Translations under genes and position numbers: made by a program | DNA from: CAZTZY01 sp964617765 | GTDB taxonomy: Bacteria; Pseudomonadota; Gammaproteobacteria; Pseudomonadales; DT-91 | Length of the DNA: 28,995 nt | Assembly (NCBI GenBank): GCA_964617765.1 | Contig: CAZTZY010000027.1 | Location: 1 to 28,995 of the forward strand | Direction of reading: 5' to 3' | The notes under the pieces: model-generated | Databases searched by the model: none | Seen by the model: only the letters and a program-made list of their open reading frames with translations | Told to the model about the DNA's origin: nothing | Shown here: positions 1 through 6,566 of the stretch, piece by piece | How the letters are laid out: every line of letters starts with the position of its first letter | Numbering within the stretch: the stretch's first letter is position 1

Positions 1-107
1 CCGGGCAAGGCCATTACTGCACCGAGCAGCATGTTCAGCTTGTCATTTTTAATGGCCGCCCGTGGGGCTGGATTTTTTACACTTTTTTTCGATTTAATTA
101 CAGCCAC
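1..107 (-). CDS. DUF3570 family protein, N-terminal fragment (runs off the left edge)
   Basis: Only the first ~35 codons are present. Read from a GTG at 107 the frame is open to the window edge and begins MAVIKSKKSVKN, followed by a hydrophobic stretch (LNMLLGAVMALP) that looks like the start of a signal sequence. The GTG lies inside the last codons of the DUF4266 gene, in another frame, giving a 14-base overlap typical of translational coupling; a purine-rich GGGGGCAGG precedes it. DUF3570 proteins are predicted outer-membrane proteins commonly encoded just after DUF4266 lipoproteins, and this pairing is the main support. An ATG at 32 is the alternative start. The call rests on context plus a short N-terminus, so it is tentative. 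Confidence 0.55.
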   Translation of the reverse strand, partial: MAVIKSKKSVKNPAPRAAIKNDKLNMLLGAVMALP

Positions 108-381
108 AGCCACCTGCCCCCAAACTATAGCCACCTTCGGTAGCTTCTTTTGACATATAGGTATGTTGTTCCAGCCCGGCATGTTGCGCGCTGGTATCCC
201 GCACCATGACCGGCTTGGCGAGATTGCCTTTTTCCCAGGCGGCAACACTCATCGATGAGCAGGCGCTGAATACCAGGCTGGCACTGCCCACCAGGAGTAA
301 GGGTATTAATCGGGTTACAGTGTGCCGCAGCTGTTTTAGGGAAAGCCAATAGCTGCTGAATAAAATGAACCGGGTTTTCAT
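94..381 (-). CDS. DUF4266 domain small lipoprotein
   Basis: A 95-aa predicted lipoprotein. A hydrophobic segment at about residues 24-40 ends in a lipobox (FSAC), so Cys41 would be lipidated. The mature part has the features I associate with DUF4266: a WEKGNLAKPVM segment near residue 49, a YMSKEATEGG segment, and a glycine-rich tail ending GGCGCN, whose two cysteines near the C-terminus suggest metal or redox binding. The molecular function is unknown. The n-region of ~23 residues before the hydrophobic core is long, but no closer ATG exists. The gene overlaps the downstream DUF3570 start, so the two are probably co-transcribed. In other genomes these families can sit near ApbE and thioredoxin-like genes; that part of the neighbourhood lies outside the window. 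Confidence 0.8.
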   Translation of the reverse strand: MKTRFILFSSYWLSLKQLRHTVTRLIPLLLVGSASLVFSACSSMSVAAWEKGNLAKPVMVRDTSAQHAGLEQHTYMSKEATEGGYSLGAGGCGCN

Positions 382-684
382 GAACAGTACCTGTTTTTTT
401 ATTGTTGTATGGCAGGCGTGCCGTTATCGTAGCAGTATAGTAGCAAACACCGGTTTTCATAAACCCGGTTGAACAGAAATCCTTTAATGGAATTAATCCG
501 TTGATAATTGCCTGTGACCGGAATGGCATTTACTTACGCTTAAAAGCCTGGCGAGATTGAGTCGTCCCCTATTTCATAGTGGAGGCTATATCCACCATCA
601 TTGCTTAACAATACCTTAAGGCAGGCTTAAGCTTATGGATATACAATAAAAGTACTGATCACCATTAACCCTAGAGAAAACATC
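382..684. promoter_or_regulatory. Divergent intergenic region between the DUF4266 gene and the two-component operon
   Basis: About 300 bases with no convincing gene. On the minus strand a weak sigma70-like -10 (TATACT, rc of 434-439) lies 18 bases after TTTATG and ~50 bases before the DUF4266 start. An imperfect palindrome CCGG-N11-CCGG (450-468) covers that -35 position. A small hairpin (GTGGA 579-583 / TCCAC 591-595) lies mid-region. The plus-strand side carries the tandem half-sites described separately. An apparent minus-strand frame across 125-529 is a shadow with no family resemblance. Confidence 0.35.
604..647 (+). promoter_or_regulatory. PmrA-box-like tandem half-sites and promoter of the two-component/iron operon
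   Basis: Three half-sites lie in exact 11-bp register: CTTAAC (604-609), CTTAAG (615-620) and CTTAAG (626-631), each pair separated by 5 bases. The last two match the published PmrA/BasR box pattern YTTAAK-N5-YTTAAK. A -10-like TACAAT (642-647) follows 10 bases after the last half-site, so the repeats occupy the place of a -35 element, as expected for an OmpR-family activator. The regulator's start codon is at 685. Autoregulation by the adjacent regulator is the simplest reading, but it is inference. Confidence 0.6.
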
Positions 685-1341
685 ATGCAAATACTGCTTG
701 TTGAAGATGACTACCCTCTTGCCACCGGTTTGCAACAGGCCTTGCAAAGTGAAGGATTTGTGGTGAATACCGTGGGCAGTGGCGAAGCTGCCATTCATAT
801 CATCAAAACCGAAACACCCGATATGGTGATTCTGGATATCGGCTTGCCCGATATTGACGGCCTGAAAGTGTTGCAGAAAATTCGCCCTTCTCACCCGACT
901 TTGCCAGTGCTGTTACTCACTGCACGAGATTCACTGGAAGACAAGGTGAAAGGCCTTGATAGCGGTGCTGATGATTATCTGGCAAAGCCTTTTGATATGG
1001 CTGAGTTGATTGCCCGCTTGCGGGTGTTTGAGCGACGTTTGAGTACTGCCCATAGCCAGACCATTGTGATTGGCAATATCGCCCTGGATACCAAAGCCCA
1101 TGATGTCAAAGTGGATAATATGCCTTTGGAACTTTCTCGCCGGGAATATATGTTACTGAAAGCCCTGATGGAAAACGCGGGCAAGATTCAATCAAAGGAT
1201 TCGCTGGAAACCAAGTTGTATAGCTGGGGAGAAGAAGTCAGCAGCAATACCATTGAAGTGCATATCCACAACTTGCGCAAAAAACTGAACAACGACATGA
1301 TAAAAACAGTGCGCGGCATTGGTTACACCATCAAAAAATGA
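685..1341 (+). CDS. OmpR/PhoB-family response regulator (QseB/PmrA-like)
   Basis: A 218-aa DNA-binding response regulator that should be phosphorylated by the kinase encoded next to it. The receiver domain (residues 1-115) has the full active site: acidic pair D8-D9, phospho-acceptor D51 in LDIGLPDIDG, T79 and K101 in AKPFD. A winged-helix effector domain covers ~125-218 and ends VRGIGYTIKK, the usual OmpR-family C-terminus. The start is preceded by CTAGAGAAAACATC, a modest Shine-Dalgarno. Its stop overlaps the kinase ATG (ATGA), so the pair is translationally coupled. The sequence is of the QseB/PmrA/BasR type, and the tandem CTTAAG sites upstream fit the PmrA branch. The genes downstream suggest iron uptake as the regulated function. 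The specific name is not certain. Confidence 0.92.
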   Translation: MQILLVEDDYPLATGLQQALQSEGFVVNTVGSGEAAIHIIKTETPDMVILDIGLPDIDGLKVLQKIRPSHPTLPVLLLTARDSLEDKVKGLDSGADDYLAKPFDMAELIARLRVFERRLSTAHSQTIVIGNIALDTKAHDVKVDNMPLELSRREYMLLKALMENAGKIQSKDSLETKLYSWGEEVSSNTIEVHIHNLRKKLNNDMIKTVRGIGYTIKK

Positions 1342-2687
1342 AATCCATTCGCTACTTTTTAGTGATTGTACTGTTAGCAACAGTCACCCTGTTCAATTTT
1401 TTGGCGGCGCTGCAAGGCTATCGCACCAGCATCGATAATGCTGAACACCTGTTTGATGAACAACTGGTTGATCTCGCAGCACTGTTATCGTACAGCGATT
1501 TAAACCACCAGCACTTACATGTCAGGGAACCTATCAACAACAATATACTTTTCCAGATCTGGAAAAACCCTGATCTATTGCTGGAAAAATCCAGCAATGC
1601 GCCTGACGTACAAATCATTAATTTTGAATCCGGTTACCACTATGCCACCTATAACAATTTTCGCTGGCGGGTACTGGTAGTATTTGATGACCTGAATAAC
1701 AACTGGATTGTAGTGGCAGAACAAACCAATAATCGTTACCTGATTGCAGAGAGTATCGCCTTGCAATCTATTCTGCCTAATATATTGGGCTTGCCTTTGC
1801 TGGGTTTACTGATCTGGCTGATTGTGGGCAGTGGATTAAAACCCCTGCGAGAATTGGCTGATGCCTTAAGCTTGAAAAAACACAATGATTTAAGCCCTTT
1901 GCAACTGAATGAAACACCGAAAGAATTACAAAAGGTTATCGACTCCACTAACGATTTACTACTGCGACTGGAAAATTCTTTTGCAAGGGAGAAACGTTTT
2001 TCCGGTGATGCCGCCCATGAATTACGCACTCCACTCAGCGCTTTAAAAATCCAGCTATATAACCTTGGCAAGGTACTTCCGGAAGATAACGTGAATATCA
2101 AATTGGTTAATGAGAGTATTGACCGCATGGTTCACCTTATTGAACAAATGCTGGCCTTGTATCGCACTACGCCGGAACAGTTCATGGCCAAATTTGCCAA
2201 TGTGGATATTTACAAACTGACTCAACAAATCATTTCAGAACGTTATGCCAATATTGCCCTAAAAAATCAGCAGATTGAACTTATCGGAGAAACCTGCCTG
2301 TTAACCGGTGACCAGTTTGCGCTGGAAACACTGGTAAAGAACCTGCTTGATAACGCCAATAAATATACACCCGAAGGCGGTTCAATACTGGTCAGCATTA
2401 TCGAGAATGAAAAAACCGTGGCCTTGTGTGTTGAAGATTCGGGCGTGGGCATTCCTGAACCATTTTATGAACGGGTTTTTGAACGTTTTTATCGGGTAAA
2501 TGGCGACCAGCATAATTCCATGGTGGTGGGTTGCGGTCTCGGCTTATCGATTGTGCAGCACATTGTTGAACTGCATTCAGGCAGTATTGAATTAGCCTCT
2601 TCCCGATTTGCCAGTGGCTTGAAGGTAACAGTGACACTTCCCAAACAACAAACTATCTCAGAAAGCAAAGGGGTTGACGTTGAATAG
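1338..2687 (+). CDS. Membrane sensor histidine kinase (QseC/PmrB-like)
   Basis: A 449-aa inner-membrane kinase paired with the preceding regulator. Transmembrane segments lie at about residues 5-25 and 145-165 and bracket a periplasmic sensor domain of ~120 residues. The HisKA segment has the phospho-acceptor H227 (DAAHELRTPLSALK). The ATP-binding domain has an N-box (NLLDNANKYTP, ~334-344), G1 (EDSGVGIPE, ~365-373) and G2 (GCGLGLSIV, ~397-405), so it looks active. The sensor domain lacks a clear ExxE pair of the kind used by Salmonella PmrB to sense Fe3+, although it is rich in acidic residues and His (for example around 39-62). The signal could therefore be iron or another metal, but this is not shown. 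The start overlaps the regulator's stop by 4 bases. Confidence 0.92.
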   Translation: MKSIRYFLVIVLLATVTLFNFLAALQGYRTSIDNAEHLFDEQLVDLAALLSYSDLNHQHLHVREPINNNILFQIWKNPDLLLEKSSNAPDVQIINFESGYHYATYNNFRWRVLVVFDDLNNNWIVVAEQTNNRYLIAESIALQSILPNILGLPLLGLLIWLIVGSGLKPLRELADALSLKKHNDLSPLQLNETPKELQKVIDSTNDLLLRLENSFAREKRFSGDAAHELRTPLSALKIQLYNLGKVLPEDNVNIKLVNESIDRMVHLIEQMLALYRTTPEQFMAKFANVDIYKLTQQIISERYANIALKNQQIELIGETCLLTGDQFALETLVKNLLDNANKYTPEGGSILVSIIENEKTVALCVEDSGVGIPEPFYERVFERFYRVNGDQHNSMVVGCGLGLSIVQHIVELHSGSIELASSRFASGLKVTVTLPKQQTISESKGVDVE

Positions 2688-3003
2688 ATTGCTACTTTTT
2701 ATCAGCACGATGTTGCTGGGAAATATGGTGATGGCTGAAACACTGACCATTGAAATCAACATAAGCAATCACCTTTTTATTCCAGCAGAAGTACGGATAC
2801 CTGCCAACCAGAAAGTAAAATTATTGATCAGCAATAATGACAACACCCCTGAAGAATTTGAAAGCTATGAGCTCAACAGGGAAAAGGTCATTATGGGGCA
2901 AAGTAAAACTGTTATTTTTATTGGGCCATTAACTCCAGGCAAATACCCTTTTTTTGGTGAATTTAATCCTAAAACCGCACAAGGCGTGGTTATAGCGCAA
3001 TAA
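2674..3003 (+). CDS. Periplasmic cupredoxin-like protein associated with FTR1
   Basis: A 109-aa secreted protein with a signal peptide ending near MVMA-ET (residues ~4-21) and a single cupredoxin-like beta-sandwich. Typical family motifs are FIPAEVRIPANQKVKL, TPEEFESYEL and a final KYPFFGEFNPKTAQG. The protein has no cysteine, so no classical type-1 copper site is possible. The GEF-H-P position, usually His in relatives as I recall them, is Asn98. Cupredoxin-like proteins of this type accompany FTR1 permeases and are thought to bind or oxidise iron in the periplasm. The start is uncertain: TTG at 2674 overlaps the kinase end by 14 bases, but TTG at 2680, preceded by AAAGGGG at a better distance, would give a protein beginning MNRLLLF. 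The FTR1 gene follows after 9 bases. Confidence 0.8.
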   Translation: MTLNRLLLFISTMLLGNMVMAETLTIEINISNHLFIPAEVRIPANQKVKLLISNNDNTPEEFESYELNREKVIMGQSKTVIFIGPLTPGKYPFFGEFNPKTAQGVVIAQ

Positions 3004-3012
3004 GAGATCTTC

Positions 3013-3795
3013 ATGTTATTAAATACAGTCATTATTATTTTACGTGAGGTACTTGAAGCAGCATTGCTGATCAGTGTGTTATTGGCAATCAGCCATTTAC
3101 TTTCACTAAAATTGCGCTGGTTAATGATTGCCGGGGTGACCGGCATCACCGGCGCCTTTATTTATCAAGCCAACTTCGAACGTATATCGTCTGCCTTTGA
3201 TTTTGTAGGGCAAGAAGTGACCAATGCCTTCCTGCAATTGGGCATTTATTTCTGCATTGCCACTATTGTGTTTTATATCAACGTCAAACCTGCTGCTGGA
3301 AAACTGAAAATAATTGCCATGACCATGTGTATTGCCGTTAGCCTGGCCATTATTCGTGAAGGTTCGGAAATCCTCATTTACCTGAGTGGTTTTGCCGAGC
3401 ATCAAATTTATCTTTGGAGTGCCGTCACCGGTGGCATGATTGGTATTTCTATTGGCATGAGTGTCGGCGCCCTTATTTTTTATTTGTTACGGAGCCGAAG
3501 CCCTTACATATTATCCCTGTCTAGCCAATCGCTTCTAGCCCTGGTTGCTGCAGCCATGCTTAGCCAGGCTTCACAATTATTGATTCAGGCCGATTGGCTG
3601 CCCTCCCAACATACATTATGGGACAGCTCAGGATTGTTGAATGAAGATTCCATTACCGGGCAATTGCTTTATGCCATTGCCGGATACGAAGCTACTCCCA
3701 CTATCATTCAACTCGGTGCTTATCTTTTTGCATTGGCCAGCATTCTTTTATTGGCTTTTTACAAAAAAAATCTTATCGGGAAAGCGCCACAATGA
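3013..3795 (+). CDS. FTR1-family iron permease
   Basis: A 260-aa polytopic inner-membrane protein of the FTR1/EfeU (oxidase-dependent Fe transporter) family, predicted to move iron into the cytoplasm. The two signature REXXE iron-binding motifs are both present in membrane helices: REVLE at residues 11-15 and REGSE at 115-119. About seven hydrophobic helices are visible, and the length is normal for bacterial members. The gene begins 9 bases after the cupredoxin-like gene and overlaps the next gene by 4 bases (ATGA), so it belongs to the same operon as the two-component system. No EfeO/EfeB-type heme peroxidase is encoded here. The periplasmic partner is presumably the small cupredoxin-like protein. 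Confidence 0.9.
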   Translation: MLLNTVIIILREVLEAALLISVLLAISHLLSLKLRWLMIAGVTGITGAFIYQANFERISSAFDFVGQEVTNAFLQLGIYFCIATIVFYINVKPAAGKLKIIAMTMCIAVSLAIIREGSEILIYLSGFAEHQIYLWSAVTGGMIGISIGMSVGALIFYLLRSRSPYILSLSSQSLLALVAAAMLSQASQLLIQADWLPSQHTLWDSSGLLNEDSITGQLLYAIAGYEATPTIIQLGAYLFALASILLLAFYKKNLIGKAPQ

Positions 3796-4586
3796 ATAAA
3801 AACTGCCTTACTTTTATGTTGCTGTTGGCAGGCTTTATTCCTGGCTACGCCGCAGCATCGGCGATATTTATTGATAAAATTTATAACCCTTATGTGAATG
3901 CCCTGGAACATGAACTGGAATATCGCGCGGTTACCTACCGCGATAATCACAACAAACTCGACAATGGCCAACAACACAAATTAGCCTATGGCCAATCCAT
4001 CAGTGACCGGTGGTTTGCAGAAATCTATATTACTGGCAGTAATTCTTCCCAGGGTAGTTTAAGCCGAAACAGTTATGGCATTGATGACAACGATCTGGAA
4101 ACTGAAAACGATATTCTCAAGGGTGATGGCTATGACAGCGTCAGTGCCGAAGGCTATGAGCTGGAGTTTAAATGGCAAGCCACTGAACAGGGCGAATATG
4201 CTTTTGATACAGGATTTTTATTTGAATTTGAGCGTGAACAGGAAGCCGAGATCTGGGAAGCGGCTACTGCGTTACTGCTAAGCAAAGAGTTGGGGAAAAT
4301 TACTTTCACCACCAACATATTTCTGATCTATGAAAACGGTAAATACACGCCTACTGAATTTGAAAATGCCGCGAATTTCCAGTTTATCTACCGCTTGTCT
4401 CCAGTATTTGAACCGGCGATTGAAATTTATCGCGCACAAAATACCTTTGGCATTGGGCCTGTGTTAATGGGCACTGCTCGATTGTCCGCGGGGAAAAAAT
4501 TGCATTGGGAATTGGGCGTCATCGCCGGCATCATTGATGAGACGCCTGATGCATCCATTAAAGGCTTGCTGGAATTTGAGTTTTAA
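3792..4586 (+). CDS. Predicted outer-membrane beta-barrel protein of the iron operon
   Basis: A 264-aa exported protein of unassigned family. A signal peptide (MNKNCLTFMLLLAGFIPGYAAA) precedes a mature chain rich in alternating polar/hydrophobic strands and aromatic girdle residues. It ends with phenylalanine (LEFEF), the terminal signature recognised by the outer-membrane assembly machinery. An acidic loop lies around residues 100-120 (DDNDLETENDILKGD), a possible cation-binding or extracellular loop. It starts inside the end of the FTR1 gene, so production is coupled to the permease. The position suggests a role in passing iron, or a similar metal, across the outer membrane; this is inferred from context only, and it is far too short to be a TonB-dependent receptor. 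No function can be assigned from sequence alone. Confidence 0.7.
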   Translation: MNKNCLTFMLLLAGFIPGYAAASAIFIDKIYNPYVNALEHELEYRAVTYRDNHNKLDNGQQHKLAYGQSISDRWFAEIYITGSNSSQGSLSRNSYGIDDNDLETENDILKGDGYDSVSAEGYELEFKWQATEQGEYAFDTGFLFEFEREQEAEIWEAATALLLSKELGKITFTTNIFLIYENGKYTPTEFENAANFQFIYRLSPVFEPAIEIYRAQNTFGIGPVLMGTARLSAGKKLHWELGVIAGIIDETPDASIKGLLEFEF

Positions 4587-4599
4587 GAACGCTGCTGGT

Positions 4600-4980
4600 C
4601 TAACGGGTTACCGATATTCCGTAACGCTTCTGCTCCCATCGCCCGAACAACATGGCAATAATAAAAACATAGATCACAACAAACACCTCGACATAGGCTA
4701 TCCAGCCATATTGTTTCAACATGAACACATGCAAAGTCGCAGGAATAAAATAACCCAGCTCAATGAAACACAGCCATAAAAAGGCTCGAATGTTGCGTTT
4801 GATTAACCATGGCAACACAATCAACAGCGGTAAACTGATAAAAATTCCGGCGATAATATTCGGGGTTTTATGGGTTGGCACCAGCACCGTTGTGGTAATA
4901 AAAATTAATGCCAGCTGCAAAAAATATCCACCCAGACTTGCCACAAAAGCCAGATCCGCCTTTTTGTTAAAATCTGACAT
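4600..4980 (-). CDS. DUF2069 family membrane protein
   Basis: A 126-aa protein with four predicted transmembrane helices (roughly residues 10-32, 42-60, 65-84 and 92-112) and a basic C-terminus. The sequence, with segments such as PNIIAGIFISLPLLIVLPWL and AFLWLCFIELGYF, and its position directly after wrbA identify it as the DUF2069 family, common in gammaproteobacteria as the last gene of a wrbA operon. Its function is unknown. It begins 6 bases downstream of the wrbA stop and ends convergently, 13 bases from the outer-membrane gene on the other strand. Confidence 0.85.
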   Translation of the reverse strand: MSDFNKKADLAFVASLGGYFLQLALIFITTTVLVPTHKTPNIIAGIFISLPLLIVLPWLIKRNIRAFLWLCFIELGYFIPATLHVFMLKQYGWIAYVEVFVVIYVFIIAMLFGRWEQKRYGISVTR

Positions 4981-4986
4981 AAACCC

Positions 4987-5586
4987 TTAACCTCTCAATT
5001 TTAATGCGGTTTCTGCCATGCGTTTACCCAATGCACGGCACAAGTGTTTTTCATCTTCACTCAACTGATTATTACCAGCTACCGCCACATGGCTTGCACC
5101 ATAAGGCGTGCCACCGGTTTGGGTATGATGCAAAGCCGATTCGCCATAAGGAATACCCATCAGCAACATACCCTGATGCAGCAGCGGCAACATCATGCTC
5201 AATAGCGTGCTTTCCTGACCACCATGCAAGGTGGATGTTGATGTAAATACCGCACCTGGTTTGCCGATTAAATCTCCGCTTAACCAGATATCTGATCCTT
5301 GATCGAGAAAGTATTTTAGTGGTGCCGCCATATTGCCAAAACGTGTCGGACTACCCAGCAACAGTCCTGAGCAATTTCTCAACTCTTCCTGTTCACAATA
5401 CAAAGAGCCGGACTCGGGAATCATGGATTCCACAGCTTCAGTGTTAGCGGAAATCGCTGGCACAGTACGAATCCTGGCACTGATGCCTGGTACCATTTCC
5501 ACTCCACGCGCCAGCTCTTTGGCCATATTCGCCACTGAGCCAGTACGGCTATAATACAAAATCAGGATATAGGGTTCTGTGCTCAT
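4987..5586 (-). CDS. wrbA: NAD(P)H:quinone oxidoreductase, WrbA flavodoxin family
   Basis: A 199-aa cytoplasmic FMN protein that carries out two-electron reduction of quinones using NAD(P)H, protecting against oxidative redox cycling. The FMN phosphate-binding loop is at the N-terminus (ILYYSRTGSVANMA, ~residues 9-22), and the WrbA-type GSPTRFGNMAAPLKYFLDQ segment follows near residue 78. The TSTLHGGQESTLLSM segment (~115-130) is also typical of the family, and the length is normal. It lies between arsC (8 bases upstream) and the DUF2069 gene in what looks like a three-gene operon conserved in Pseudomonas relatives. Confidence 0.92.
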   Translation of the reverse strand: MSTEPYILILYYSRTGSVANMAKELARGVEMVPGISARIRTVPAISANTEAVESMIPESGSLYCEQEELRNCSGLLLGSPTRFGNMAAPLKYFLDQGSDIWLSGDLIGKPGAVFTSTSTLHGGQESTLLSMMLPLLHQGMLLMGIPYGESALHHTQTGGTPYGASHVAVAGNNQLSEDEKHLCRALGKRMAETALKLRG

Positions 5587-5594
5587 GATGTATC

Positions 5595-5945
5595 TCAGAG
5601 TAATTGCAGGATATTTTCTGGTGGACGACCTATCACAGCCTTTTTGCCCTTGATAACAATCGGGCGCTCAATCAATTTCGGGTGGGCAGCCATGGCGGCA
5701 ATCAATTCGTTTTCTGTCAATTTTTCATTATCAAGGTGCAGTTCCTTATATTCGTCCTCACCCTTGCGCATTAATTCGCGTGCGCCGATTCCCAGTTTTT
5801 TTAGCACAGATTTCAATTCATCTACTGAAGGCGGGCTTTCAAGATATAAAACCACTTGCGGCTGGATGTTGTTGTCTTCCAGCAAGGCCAGCGTTTGACG
5901 CGATTTTGAACAACGGGGGTTATGGAATATCTGGCAAGTGCTCAT
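5595..5945 (-). CDS. arsC: Arsenate reductase, glutaredoxin-dependent ArsC family
   Basis: A 116-aa thioredoxin-fold protein. The catalytic Cys12 lies in HNPRCSKSRQT, the motif of the glutaredoxin-linked ArsC group. The basic residue and loop near LIERPIVIKGKKAVIGRPPE match the family's C-terminal half. ArsC reduces arsenate to arsenite using glutathione and glutaredoxin. No arsB or arsR is present nearby, so the protein may have a more general role, as is common for the wrbA-linked copy. It is the first gene of the arsC-wrbA-DUF2069 set, transcribed away from the thioredoxin lipoprotein gene across a 79-base gap. Confidence 0.9.
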   Translation of the reverse strand: MSTCQIFHNPRCSKSRQTLALLEDNNIQPQVVLYLESPPSVDELKSVLKKLGIGARELMRKGEDEYKELHLDNEKLTENELIAAMAAHPKLIERPIVIKGKKAVIGRPPENILQLL

Positions 5946-6024
5946 GACCGGTACTCGTGGTAGGTTCTGGTACTAAAAATCGTTACAATGTACCCTGCCA
6001 TTATAGCCACGATATACCCTGATT

Positions 6025-6540
6025 ATGAAATTGCATTCTGAGTTCAGCACTAATTCCTTAAGTACTTCCTTGAGTACATCCTCATCCACACCTGTATCAG
6101 GGCGATTTTTCGTCCTGTTTATCCTGGGTTTGTTAATGCTCGGAGCTTGTGAATCCAAGGCTGATTTCAGTTATAGCAATGGTAGCGAAGGTAACTATGC
6201 CGATTTTTCGGGTAAATGGCTGGTAATTAATTATTGGGCAGAATGGTGCAAACCCTGTATCAAGGAAATTCCCGAACTTAATCGATTTGCCGCAAGCAAC
6301 AAGGATGTCAATGTGATCGGGGTGAATTACGATATTTTACCCATAGAAAAAGAACAGGCTGTTATCCAACAATTTAACATTCAGTTCCCGGTAGCCCGCG
6401 CCTTTCTTCATGAACATTATGGATATCCCATGCCCACTGCACTACCGGCTACCATTGTGATCTCACCCGATGGTCAGGTGAAGAAAATATTACTCGGCCC
6501 ACAGACAGTTGAATCATTGTCTCAATCTGTTAGCGAATAA
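6025..6540 (+). CDS. TlpA/ResA-like thioredoxin lipoprotein
   Basis: A 171-aa membrane-anchored thiol-disulfide oxidoreductase. A hydrophobic segment (residues 28-41) ends in a lipobox LGAC, so Cys42 is the likely lipidated residue. The thioredoxin domain follows with the redox motif WCKPC (74-78) in NYWAEWCKPCIKEIPELNRF and the cis-proline region (ALPATIVISPDG, ~138-149). Such proteins usually reduce or isomerise periplasmic disulfides, for instance during cytochrome c maturation, though the ccmI gene of this window lies 9 kb away. The 27-residue stretch before the hydrophobic core is unusually long and Ser/Thr-rich and contains a repeated LSTS. No clear Shine-Dalgarno precedes the ATG, so the true start could be later, although no other ATG fits. 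Confidence 0.85.
   Translation: MKLHSEFSTNSLSTSLSTSSSTPVSGRFFVLFILGLLMLGACESKADFSYSNGSEGNYADFSGKWLVINYWAEWCKPCIKEIPELNRFAASNKDVNVIGVNYDILPIEKEQAVIQQFNIQFPVARAFLHEHYGYPMPTALPATIVISPDGQVKKILLGPQTVESLSQSVSE
6058..6081 (+). repeat. 12-bp imperfect tandem repeat inside the thioredoxin lipoprotein gene
   Basis: Two 12-base units, TTAAGTACTTCC and TTGAGTACATCC, differ at two positions and encode LSTS-LSTS (residues 12-19) in the unusually long N-terminal region. This looks like a local duplication. Confidence 0.5.
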
Positions 6541-6547
6541 CCCTGCA

Positions 6548-6564
6548 AGACCGAATGCCGGTCT
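6548..6564. terminator. Possible bidirectional terminator hairpin
   Basis: AGACCG (6548-6553) and CGGTCT (6559-6564) form a 6-bp stem with a 5-base loop between two convergent genes (stops at 6540 and 6567). There is no strong T-run on either side, so it is weak. Confidence 0.35.
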
Positions 6565-6566
6565 AT

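Noticed and set aside
125..529. 134-aa minus-strand open frame overlapping the DUF4266 gene and its upstream region
   Set aside because: It is out of frame with a gene that has clear family motifs, and the translation has no signal, domain or Shine-Dalgarno that supports it.
1865..1870. CTTAAG hexamers inside coding regions (for example here, and within the genes at 6025, 8577 and 22799) as further regulator sites
   Set aside because: They are single, unphased and in coding sequence. A 6-base palindrome is expected several times in 29 kb of this composition.
1736..2128. 130-aa minus-strand frame inside the kinase gene
   Set aside because: Serine/leucine-rich antisense shadow of the HisKA region, with no independent support.
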